A stretch of 64,000 bases of DNA from Pseudomonas soli (GTDB lineage: Bacteria; Pseudomonadota; Gammaproteobacteria; Pseudomonadales; Pseudomonadaceae), in NCBI RefSeq assembly GCF_900110655.1, contig NZ_FOEQ01000001.1:843152-907151 (forward strand), written 5' to 3'. The stretch's first letter is position 1. Each line of letters starts with the position of its first letter. Both the position numbers and the translations under genes were made by a program. The notes below the pieces were generated by a model. It had not been told where the DNA came from. It ran no database searches and worked only from the letters and a program-made list of their open reading frames with translations. This document shows positions 47,619 through 55,188 of the stretch, one piece after another.

Positions 47619-49049
47619 ATGACCACACCTCACTACATCGACGGCCGCTGGGTCGAAGGCCAGGGCAGCGACTGCATCGTTGTCCACAACCCGTCCGACG
47701 GCCAGCCGTTCGCCGAACTGATGGCCGCCAGCAGCGCCCAGGTCGACCAGGCCGTGGCCGCCGCGCGCCGTGCCCTGGCGCCTTGGAAGACGGTCAGCGC
47801 CACCGAGCGTGCCACCTACCTACGCGGTTTCGCCGAACAGCTGGGCCAGCGCCGCGACGAACTGATCGCGTTGCAGATGCGCAACAACGGCAAGCCTCGC
47901 CATGAGGCCGAGATCGACCTCGACGACGCCAGTGCAACCTTCGCCTACTACGCAGACCTGGCCGAGCAGTTACCGGCGAAAAACCGTGACGTGCCCCTGG
48001 CCGCGCCGGGCTTCACCGCCCGCACTCGCCTTGAGCCGGTGGGCGTGGTCGGTCTTATCGTGCCGTGGAACTTCCCGCTGGTGACCAGCGCCTGGAAGCT
48101 CGCCCCGGCCCTCGCGGCCGGCTGCACCGTGGTGCTCAAGCCCTCCGAAATCACCCCGTTGATCGAGCAGGCCTACGGCCAGATCGCCGAGGTGCTGGGC
48201 CTGCCGGCCGGCGTGCTGAACATCGTGGGCGGCAAGGCCGAGACCGGCGCTGCGCTGAGCGGCCACAACGGCCTGGACAAGCTATCGTTCACCGGCAGCA
48301 ACGGCGTCGGCAGCCAAGTGATGCGCGCCGCCGCGGCCCAGTGCCGGCCGATAACGCTGGAGCTGGGCGGCAAGTCGGCCATCGTGGTGTTCGACGATTG
48401 CGATGTCGACCAGGCGGTGGAGTGGATCGTCGCCGGTATTACCTGGAACGCCGGGCAGATGTGCTCGGCCACCTCGCGCCTGCTGGTGCAGGAGGGCATC
48501 GCCGATGCCCTGCTGCCGCGCTTGCAGGCGGCGCTGGTGGCGTTGCGCGTGGGCAACCCGCTCACTGAAGAAGTGGACATGGGGCCGCTGACCAGCCAAG
48601 CGCAGTGGCTCAAGGTCGCCGGCTATTTCGCCACCGCCCGCGAAGAGGGCCTGAAGTGCCTGGCCGGCGGCACCGCGCTGGACCGCGACGGCTGGTTCGT
48701 CAGCCCGACGTTGTATGTGGATGTACCGGTAAGCAGTCGCCTGTGGGGCGAAGAAATCTTCGGCCCGGTGCTGTGCGCGCGGCGCTTCGGCAGCGAGGCC
48801 GAGGCCATCGCCCAAGCCAACGACAGCCGCTTCGGCTTGGTCGCCACCGTGTGCTCCGCCGACCTGGAACGCGCCGAGCGCGTGGCCGATGCGCTGGAGG
48901 TGGGGCATGTGTGGATCAACTCGGTGCAGGCGGTATTCGTCGAAACCTCGTGGGGCGGGACCAAGGGTAGCGGGATCGGGCGTGAGCTCGGGCCTTGGGG
49001 GCTTTCGGGGTATCAGTCGGTGAAGCATGTGACGCGGTGCTTGGGGTGA
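47619..49049 (+). CDS. NAD(P)-dependent aldehyde dehydrogenase
   Basis: 476 residues, a standard ALDH. The cofactor region VGLIVPWNFPLVTSAWKLAPALAAG, the general base Glu in LELGGKSAIVVF (about residue 249) and the catalytic Cys in NAGQMCSATSRLLV (about 283) are all present. It resembles betaine-aldehyde or aminoaldehyde dehydrogenases, but specificity is not certain. It is the last gene of the NTF2-NCS1-ALDH set. It would oxidise an aldehyde made from the imported compound. Confidence 0.9.
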   Translation: MTTPHYIDGRWVEGQGSDCIVVHNPSDGQPFAELMAASSAQVDQAVAAARRALAPWKTVSATERATYLRGFAEQLGQRRDELIALQMRNNGKPRHEAEIDLDDASATFAYYADLAEQLPAKNRDVPLAAPGFTARTRLEPVGVVGLIVPWNFPLVTSAWKLAPALAAGCTVVLKPSEITPLIEQAYGQIAEVLGLPAGVLNIVGGKAETGAALSGHNGLDKLSFTGSNGVGSQVMRAAAAQCRPITLELGGKSAIVVFDDCDVDQAVEWIVAGITWNAGQMCSATSRLLVQEGIADALLPRLQAALVALRVGNPLTEEVDMGPLTSQAQWLKVAGYFATAREEGLKCLAGGTALDRDGWFVSPTLYVDVPVSSRLWGEEIFGPVLCARRFGSEAEAIAQANDSRFGLVATVCSADLERAERVADALEVGHVWINSVQAVFVETSWGGTKGSGIGRELGPWGLSGYQSVKHVTRCLG

Positions 49050-49081
49050 TTTTTTAGGCGTCCCTTTTTAAAAAACGGGGA

Positions 49082-49137
49082 GGCAGGCAGGTGTTCGGCG
49101 AGTTTTTTCAACGCCTATCGGCGAACACCTGCCAGCC
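49082..49137. terminator. Stem-loop after the aldehyde dehydrogenase gene
   Basis: Inverted repeat GGCAGGCAGGTGTTCG (49082-49097) with CGAACACCTGCCAGCC (49122-49137), one mismatch, loop of 24 nt. A second weak stem CCCTTTTT/AAAAACGGG lies just before (about 49062-49080). Either could end transcription; neither is a textbook terminator. Confidence 0.5.
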
Positions 49138-49160
49138 TTCACGCAATCGCATTCAAACCC

Positions 49161-49228
49161 CATCGCGGGGCAAGCCCGCTCCCACGCCGACATGTGCAAC
49201 CAGTGGGAGCGGGCTGGCCCCGCGATTG
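49161..49228. repeat. REP doublet
   Basis: CATCGCGGGGCAAGCCCGCT and GGGAGCGGGCTGGCCCCGCG facing each other, between the convergent aldehyde dehydrogenase and mechanosensitive-channel genes. Confidence 0.85.
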
Positions 49229-49231
49229 GCC

Positions 49232-51634
49232 TTATGCCGGTTCGTCGGCCTGGCGCCCGTTCTCCTGCACCAGCACCATGCTCGCCGGCGACGACAGGGC
49301 GATGCCCTCTTCGCGCAAGCGCCCGAGAATGGTGAATAGCAGGTCGCTGCGCGTGCCCGATACCTGTCGAGGCGAAGCGACATAGCCGCTTACCCCGATG
49401 ACCATGCCACTGCTGGTCAGGTCCTTGAAGGTAACCGAGGTGGCCGGCGCGTCGAGGATCGACTCGTGCTCCTTGTACGCCGCCAGCAACACCTCGCGCA
49501 CTTTCGCAGGGTCGGTCTCCAGCGGCAGCGTCAGGGTGATGCCCACCACCCCCAGGGCATTGGCCATGGTCACGTTGCGTACGTTCTGCGAGATGAACTG
49601 CGAATTGGGCACGATCACCGTCGAGCGGTCAGACATCTGGATTTCCGTGGCGCGCACGTTGATCCGGCGAATATCACCCTCGACACCCGCCAGGCTCACC
49701 CAGTCACCCACCTTCACCGGGCGCTCGGTGAGCAGGATCAGGCCGGAGATGAAGTTCTGCACGATCTGCTGCAGGCCGAAACCGATACCCACCGACAGCG
49801 CACTGACTACCCATGTCAGGCTGGTCAGGTTGATGTGCAAGGTGGACATCACCAGCATGGCCAGGAACAGGAAGCCCAGGTAGCCGACCAGGGTCACCAG
49901 CGAGGCGCGCATGCCGGCGTCCATGTCGGTTTCCGGAAGCAGGCGTTCGCTCAGCCAGCGCTTGACCACGCGAATGGCGAACCAGCCACCGAGGAAGATC
50001 GCCACGGCCAGGAAGATGTCCTGGGGCACGATGTTCAGGTTGCCCAGCACCTTGCCACCGGTGCCGTCCCAGTCCGCCAGGCTCAGCAGCAGCTCGCCGG
50101 GGCTGGTGCCCGAAGGCATGAATATCAGCAACGCGGCGGCAAACAGCAGCAGTGTGCGGCCGATTCCCGCCAGCACCGTGCTGGCCTGGGCCTGGTGGCG
50201 TTGCTGCAGGCCCAGCGCCGAGGCCAGCGCCAGGCCACCAGGCTGACGCGGCGACAGCAGGGTTTCGCACAGGTCGCCGAACACGGTCACCAGCAGGTAG
50301 GCGCAGGTCACCACCACGCTGATCCACAACAGCTTGCCGGTGAGGAAATAGGCAAGTGTCAGATAGCCGGCGAGCAGGGGCAGCAGGATCGCCACCACCC
50401 ACACCACGATTACAAACGGGATCAGTCCGGCCAGGCCTTTGGGACGCTCCAGGCCATGCTGACGACGGGCACGACGGTAGCGCAGCAGGGCCACGACGAA
50501 CAGCAGCGAGACCACCAGCGTGGTCACGCCGTTGGTGGCCAACGTCAGCGCCAGGCTGGCACCGATCACGCTGTTGATGCGCTCCTGGGTCAGCAGCACC
50601 ATCAGTGCCAGGGCCAGGACTTTGGGGAACCAGCCCAGCGCGCTGGCCACTTCGTCAGGGATCGGTGGCAGGCGCCAGGACGGGCGCTGCAGCATCAGCA
50701 TGGCGCGGCCCAGGCCGGAGATGAAGGCACTGAAGATCACCAGCGCCAGGATATGGTTGGTCAGGCTGGCGACGTCGGTACCCAGGTCGGCGCTGCTCTC
50801 CAGGCCCCAACGCAGCAGCGACACCGAGCCGGAGATGGTGCCCAGAGTGGCCAGGCTCACGCTCAGGGCCAGGGCGCTGCGGCGCAGACGGCCTTCGGGT
50901 AGCCAGCGGATCATCGCATCGGCCAGCAGGCGCTCCAGCAGCCGCCGTACCAGGGTCCAGACCAGCACCGCCGCCACCAGCGCGGTGATGAACAACCAGC
51001 GGTTTTCGGCGCTGAGGGCGCTGGCCATGGCGTCCGAGACTTCGTCGCGCAGGTCGCGCAGGCGCGCCACGTCGTCGTCGGTGGGGCGGATCAGGCTCGA
51101 CCAGAACGCCGGGCTCAACGGGCTGGCGGCGCGGCTGGTGATCTGCGAGTTGAACAGGCTGCGGCGCAGGTTGACGATCTGCGTGGACAGGTCACGGGCC
51201 GACTGGGTCAACGTGGTGGCGTCTTTCTGCTCAGCGACCACCTTGTTCTTTTCGTCAGTGAGCTGCTTGCGCTGCCGCGTCAGGCTCTCGGCCTCTTCGG
51301 CCATGGGCGGGCCGAGCACGTTGAGCTGGTCGTCCAGGCGCTGCACGTCGGCGGTGCGCTGGGTGGCCAGCGCATCGGCCTGGCGCTGCACCTGCAGGGC
51401 CGACTGGCGCAACTGCGCGAGTAGGTCATCGTTGGCGTTGCTGGTGACGCCCTGGCGGATCTGGTCGAGGCGTTCGCTCAACTCTTCCAGGCTGGCGTTC
51501 TCGTCCAGCACCTGCTGCTCGGCCACGGCCAGGCGCGATGCCGGCGTGGCCGGGGCAGCCCAGGCCGGGACGGCCAGGCACAACAGCAGGGCGAAAATCC
51601 CCGCATAGAATCGGTCAAGGCTGACACGCCTCAT
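49232..51634 (-). CDS. DUF3772 / MscS-domain mechanosensitive channel
   Basis: 800 residues. A signal peptide (LLLCLAVPAWAAPATPA) is followed by a periplasmic coiled-coil region (about residues 30-200, rich in Gln/Leu/Arg; DUF3772), then some eleven membrane helices and the MscS domain. The pore-lining helix text is SALSVGIGFGLQQIVQNFISGLILL (about 640-664). The cytoplasmic part starts at RPVKVGDWVSLAGVEGDI. These large MscK/YbdG-like channels open on hypo-osmotic shock. The gene is monocistronic. Confidence 0.9.
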   Translation of the reverse strand: MRRVSLDRFYAGIFALLLCLAVPAWAAPATPASRLAVAEQQVLDENASLEELSERLDQIRQGVTSNANDDLLAQLRQSALQVQRQADALATQRTADVQRLDDQLNVLGPPMAEEAESLTRQRKQLTDEKNKVVAEQKDATTLTQSARDLSTQIVNLRRSLFNSQITSRAASPLSPAFWSSLIRPTDDDVARLRDLRDEVSDAMASALSAENRWLFITALVAAVLVWTLVRRLLERLLADAMIRWLPEGRLRRSALALSVSLATLGTISGSVSLLRWGLESSADLGTDVASLTNHILALVIFSAFISGLGRAMLMLQRPSWRLPPIPDEVASALGWFPKVLALALMVLLTQERINSVIGASLALTLATNGVTTLVVSLLFVVALLRYRRARRQHGLERPKGLAGLIPFVIVVWVVAILLPLLAGYLTLAYFLTGKLLWISVVVTCAYLLVTVFGDLCETLLSPRQPGGLALASALGLQQRHQAQASTVLAGIGRTLLLFAAALLIFMPSGTSPGELLLSLADWDGTGGKVLGNLNIVPQDIFLAVAIFLGGWFAIRVVKRWLSERLLPETDMDAGMRASLVTLVGYLGFLFLAMLVMSTLHINLTSLTWVVSALSVGIGFGLQQIVQNFISGLILLTERPVKVGDWVSLAGVEGDIRRINVRATEIQMSDRSTVIVPNSQFISQNVRNVTMANALGVVGITLTLPLETDPAKVREVLLAAYKEHESILDAPATSVTFKDLTSSGMVIGVSGYVASPRQVSGTRSDLLFTILGRLREEGIALSSPASMVLVQENGRQADEPA

Positions 51635-51688
51635 CGAATGTTCCTCTACGCAACTCGACAGGGCGTGAATTCTACTCGGTCCGCGCGC

Positions 51689-52747
51689 TCAGGAGAGTGC
51701 CGTCTCTCGGTCCAGCAACTGACGCTTGCGCTCGATGCCCCAGCGGTAGCCACTGAGGTCACCGTCACGGCGCACCACCCGGTGACAGGGAATGGCAACG
51801 GCGATCGCGTTGGCCGCGCAGGCCTGGGCCACCGCCCGCACGGCCTTGGGCGCGCCGATGCGCTCGGCGATGTCGGTGTAGCTGACCGTGGTCCCGGGCG
51901 GCACCTCGCGCAGCGCCTGCCAGACCCGCTCCTGGAACGCCGTGCCCTGCACATCCAGGGGTAACGCCAGGCCCAGCGCCGGCGCCTCGACAAAGCCGAT
52001 CACCTCGGCCACCAGCCGCTCGAAGGCGTCATCGCCGCCGATCAGCCGGGCCTTGGGGAACTTGTCCTGCAGGTCCTTGAGCAAGGGCTCGGGCTCGTCA
52101 CCCAGCAGGATCGCGCAGATGCCCCGCTCGCTCTGGGCCACCAGGATCGCCCCCAGCGAGCACTGGGCCACGGCAAAATGGATGGTGGCACCCTGGCCGC
52201 CGGCACGGTACTCCCGCGGGCGCATGCCCAGCCGCTCGGCGGCGCTCTCGTAGAACCGGCTGTTGGAGTTGTAGCCCGCGTCGTAGATGGCCTCGGTGAC
52301 GCTGTCGGCGGCATCCAGGCGCTGGCGCAGACGTTGGGCGCGGAAGGCCGAGGCGTAGGCCTTGGGGGTCAGGCCGGTCTCGGCCTTGAACAGGCGATGC
52401 AGATGGAAGGGGCTGACGTTCAGCTCGCTGCCGAGCTGGTCGAGGTTGGGCGCGGTTTCACGGGCCTCGATCAGGCGGCAGGCGCGGGCCACCAGGTCAG
52501 TGCGCCGGCTGCCCTGCCCGGCCTTGCAGCGTTTGCAGGCGCGGTAGCCAGCTGCCTCGGCCTGGCCGGGGTCGGCAAAGAACTCGACATTTTCGCGCTT
52601 GGCCAGGCGCGACTTGCAGGCGGGCTGGCAGTAGACGCCGGTGGTGCGCACGGCGTAGACAAAGTGGCCGGTCGCGGCGGTGTCGCGGGACTGCACGGCG
52701 TGCCAGCGTTCAGCGTCGGTGGTGTAGGTGGTCGGGGCGGGGGTCAT
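51689..52747 (-). CDS. ada: Bifunctional Ada: methylphosphotriester repair, transcription activator and O6-methylguanine-DNA methyltransferase
   Basis: 352 residues, full-length. The N-terminal zinc domain has Cys40, Cys44, Cys71 and Cys74 (CQPAC ... CKRC), with Cys40 the methyl acceptor. It is followed by an AraC-type helix-turn-helix (LGSELNVSPFHLHRLFKAETG) and the C-terminal methyltransferase with acceptor Cys321 in AIPCHRVVRRDG. Self-methylation turns Ada into an activator of its own gene and of alkylation repair genes. An AlkA-type glycosylase gene lies 94 bp upstream on the same strand, so both may be co-regulated. Confidence 0.95.
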   Translation of the reverse strand: MTPAPTTYTTDAERWHAVQSRDTAATGHFVYAVRTTGVYCQPACKSRLAKRENVEFFADPGQAEAAGYRACKRCKAGQGSRRTDLVARACRLIEARETAPNLDQLGSELNVSPFHLHRLFKAETGLTPKAYASAFRAQRLRQRLDAADSVTEAIYDAGYNSNSRFYESAAERLGMRPREYRAGGQGATIHFAVAQCSLGAILVAQSERGICAILLGDEPEPLLKDLQDKFPKARLIGGDDAFERLVAEVIGFVEAPALGLALPLDVQGTAFQERVWQALREVPPGTTVSYTDIAERIGAPKAVRAVAQACAANAIAVAIPCHRVVRRDGDLSGYRWGIERKRQLLDRETALS

Positions 52748-52841
52748 GGCGCCTCTCCTTGGTTCGATGCGCTGAGCTTGACGGCTTGGCCGAAAGTGAA
52801 CACTCCGAATCTTGCGTTATCTTTAACGGGCCAATCACGGG

Positions 52842-53483
52842 TCAAGCCCGCCACAGGTACCAGGCCGCCACGGTGCGATAGGGGCTCCACGCCCCGCCCA
52901 ATACCCGCATTTGCGCGGGCGTCGGCGCCTTGTCCAGGCCCTTCATGCGTCGATACCCCTCACGCACGCCAAAATCATCCACCGGCAGGATATCCGATCG
53001 CTCCAGGCTATAGATCAACAGCATCTCCACCGTCCAACGCCCGACTCCTCGCAGCGCCACCAGGCGTTCGACCAGTGCGGCATCCGACATATGCAGCGCC
53101 TCTTCCCGGCTGGGCACCACACCCTCCACACGCGCCTGGGCGATCCCGTGAACCGTGGCGATCTTGCTAGCGGAGAGCCCACAGGCGCGCATCGCCTCCG
53201 GCGTCACCGCCAGCAACTGTCTGGGCGAGGGAAACGCTCCATCCGGGAACAACGCCAGCAACCGCCCGAGGATCGCCTCGGCCGCCCGCGCATGCAACTG
53301 CTGGTAGGCAATGGCCCGCACCAGCGCCTCGTAGGGCTCACGACCGGGGGTCGCCCGATGCAGGCAGGGCCCCACGGCGGCAATATGCCGCGCCCAGTCC
53401 GCATCCTGCTCGGCCAGCCAGGCAGCGGCAGCCTCAAAGGCCTGCGGGGAAAGGTCTGCAAGGATCATTGTTGGCGTTCCCAT
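52842..53483 (-). CDS. DNA-3-methyladenine glycosylase II (AlkA-like HhH-GPD)
   Basis: 213 residues from the ATG at 53483, which has GGGAGG eight bases upstream; a GTG two codons earlier is too close to that site. The helix-hairpin-helix LRGVGRWTVEMLLIYSL and the catalytic Asp in LPVDDFGVREGYRRM (about residue 165) mark the HhH-GPD fold. It removes alkylated purines from DNA, opening base-excision repair. It is shorter than E. coli AlkA because the N-terminal TBP-like domain is missing, as in the yeast Mag1/Bacillus type. Confidence 0.88.
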   Translation of the reverse strand: MGTPTMILADLSPQAFEAAAAWLAEQDADWARHIAAVGPCLHRATPGREPYEALVRAIAYQQLHARAAEAILGRLLALFPDGAFPSPRQLLAVTPEAMRACGLSASKIATVHGIAQARVEGVVPSREEALHMSDAALVERLVALRGVGRWTVEMLLIYSLERSDILPVDDFGVREGYRRMKGLDKAPTPAQMRVLGGAWSPYRTVAAWYLWRA

Positions 53484-53587
53484 GGACACAGCCTCCCAGC
53501 CTAGCCCAACCGTTCATCGGTGAAACGCTCAATCTTGCGCATCTAATCGCTGGCATACCATTGATCCGCCCGTGGCGCCCCGCATAG

Positions 53588-53610
53588 AATTGAGAACTAT
53601 TAACAATCAC
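53588..53610. promoter_or_regulatory. Fur-box-like site before the ECF sigma gene
   Basis: TTGAGAACTATTAACAATCAC resembles the Pseudomonas Fur core TGAGAATNATT. It lies about 40 bp before the sigma-factor frame, which precedes a FecR and a TonB receptor gene. Confidence 0.6.
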
Positions 53611-53651
53611 ATTATCCGCGCAGGCTCTCCAGACGATGCAGATCAGACACG

Positions 53652-54149
53652 CTGAAACCGGCCGAGGTCGATCTGCTCTATCAGGCCCATCACCGCTGGC
53701 TGCGCGGCTGGCTCGGCGCCCGGGTGGGTTGCCGGGAGAACGCCGCGGACCTGGCCCAGGACACCTTCGTGCGCCTGCTCAAGGCGCGCCAGGCCTCGCC
53801 ACTCAAAGAGCCGCGCGCCTATCTGAGCAGCATCGCCCGTGGCCTGATGATCGACCAGTTCCGCCGTCGCGCCCTGGAAAAAGCCTACCTGGAAAGCCTG
53901 GCCAACCTGCCGGAACAAGAGGCGCCCAGCGAGGAGCAACGCCTGTTGATCCTCGACACCCTCGAGCGCCTCGACCTTGCCCTGCAACGCCTCAAGCCCC
54001 GGGCCCGACAGGCCTTCCTGCTGGCCCAGCTCGACGGCCTCAGCCTGACGCAGATCGCCCAGCGCCTGGACGTTTCCCGGGCCACGGTGGAACGCGACCT
54101 GGCCAAGGCCCTAGGCGTCTGCTACCGGATGCGCTATGCCGACGCCTGA
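53652..54149 (+). CDS. FecI-type ECF sigma factor, start uncertain (no in-frame ATG)
   Basis: The coding frame is clear from LKPAEVDLLYQAHHRWLRGW (sigma region 2.1, starting at CTG 53652) through NAADLAQDTFVRLL (region 2.2-2.3) to SLTQIAQRLDVSRATVERDLAKAL (region 4 helix-turn-helix), about 165 residues. No ATG, GTG or TTG occurs in this frame before a GTG at 53721, which would remove region 2.1. An ATG with AGG upstream exists at 53636 but is one base out of frame; removing one base near 53640 would join it as MRSDTLKPAEVD. A 1-bp insertion, a sequence error or a rare CTG start are the options. It overlaps the fecR-like gene by 14 bp. Confidence 0.78.
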   Translation: MKPAEVDLLYQAHHRWLRGWLGARVGCRENAADLAQDTFVRLLKARQASPLKEPRAYLSSIARGLMIDQFRRRALEKAYLESLANLPEQEAPSEEQRLLILDTLERLDLALQRLKPRARQAFLLAQLDGLSLTQIAQRLDVSRATVERDLAKALGVCYRMRYADA

Positions 54150-55092
54150 CCAGTCACCGACCCAGGCCCAGGTCGACCAGGCCATCGAATGGCTGGTCAA
54201 ACTGCGCTACGACAGCCCCGGCCCACGCACCGAACAGCAGTTCCAGCGCTGGCTGGCCAGCCACCCGCAGCATGCCCAGGCCTGGCAGCGGGTCAGCAGC
54301 CTCGGTGACGAACTGGCCAGCCTGCCCTCCGAGTTGAGTCGGCAGACCCTCGCCGGTACCGAGCGCCGACGCATGAGCCGGCGCGACCATCTCAAGCTGC
54401 TGTCAGTATTGGCCCTTGGCGGAGGCGCTGGCTGGGCGGCACGTGAACCGCTGGGCCTGTCGGCCTGGATGGCCGACAGCCGCACCGCCACCGGCGAGCG
54501 CCGTGAACTGCTCGGCAGCGACGGCAGCCTGATCCACCTGAACACCGCCAGTGCCATCGACCTGCGCTACAGCGCCGACCAGCGCCGGCTGACCCTGCTC
54601 CGTGGCGAAATCAGCCTGGACAGCAACGTCAACGACAACCGCCCGTTCAGCATCGACACCCCGGTTGGCACCCTCGGCACCCAGGGCGGCCAGCTGCTGC
54701 TGCGCGAGAACGCCCAGGGCCTGCTGCTGGCCGTGCGCCGAGGCGAGGTGACGTTGTTCCCCGCCTCCAGCGCCGCGCATTCGGTCAAGCCTGGCGAGGT
54801 GCTGCAGGTGTTCGCCCAAGGCGACTATCGGCCTGCCACCGTGCATGGCGACCCCTGGGCCTGGACCGACGGCGTGCTCAGCGTGCAGCAGATGCCCCTG
54901 GGCGAGTTCATCGACGAGCTGTCGCGCTACCGCCCCGGCGTGTTGCGCTGCGCGCCGGAGGTGGCCGGGCTGAAGATCTCCGGCACCTACCAGCTGGCCG
55001 ACACCGACCAGGTCCTGCTGCTGGTCGCCCGTAGCCTGCCGGTGCGCGTCGACTACCGCACACGCTATTGGGTGAGCATCGGCGCCGCCTGA
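54136..55092 (+). CDS. FecR-type anti-sigma/transmembrane sensor
   Basis: 318 residues. An N-terminal DUF4880 region (QAIEWLVKLRYDSPGPRTEQQFQRWL) precedes a single short hydrophobic segment (about residues 94-107, LKLLSVLALGGGAGWA) after RRRMSRRDH, then the periplasmic FecR domain (SAIDLRYSADQRRLTLLRGEI...). The N-terminal part holds the sigma factor at the inner membrane and the C-terminal part contacts the signalling domain of the TonB receptor encoded next. Its overlap with the sigma gene suggests translational coupling. Confidence 0.9.
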   Translation: MPTPDQSPTQAQVDQAIEWLVKLRYDSPGPRTEQQFQRWLASHPQHAQAWQRVSSLGDELASLPSELSRQTLAGTERRRMSRRDHLKLLSVLALGGGAGWAAREPLGLSAWMADSRTATGERRELLGSDGSLIHLNTASAIDLRYSADQRRLTLLRGEISLDSNVNDNRPFSIDTPVGTLGTQGGQLLLRENAQGLLLAVRRGEVTLFPASSAAHSVKPGEVLQVFAQGDYRPATVHGDPWAWTDGVLSVQQMPLGEFIDELSRYRPGVLRCAPEVAGLKISGTYQLADTDQVLLLVARSLPVRVDYRTRYWVSIGAA

Positions 55093-55108
55093 ACAATTGA
55101 TGAAAATA

Positions 55109-55127
55109 AATGAGGTGGAATCTCATT
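55109..55127. promoter_or_regulatory. Fur-box-like 19-bp inverted repeat before the TonB receptor
   Basis: AATGAG-GTGGAAT-CTCATT, the length and outer arms of a Pseudomonas Fur box, 62 bp before the receptor ATG. The receptor may thus be repressed by Fur-Fe directly in addition to sigma-factor control. CGTC at 55130-55133 could be part of a sigma-dependent -10 region. Confidence 0.6.
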
Positions 55128-55188
55128 CTCGTCCGGCCTGAAGGAAAACAAGCCCGAACAGTGGTCTGACAACCTTCAGGAGCGCTTC

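Noticed and set aside
41166-49049. Genomic island with integrase or att sites
   Set aside because: No integrase, tRNA target duplication or transposase is seen; base composition does not differ visibly from the flanks, so I call it accessory only by gene content.
52748-52841. Ada box upstream of ada
   Set aside because: Only partial matches to the E. coli AAAGCGCA element (for example AACGCAAG) are seen, not enough to call a site.
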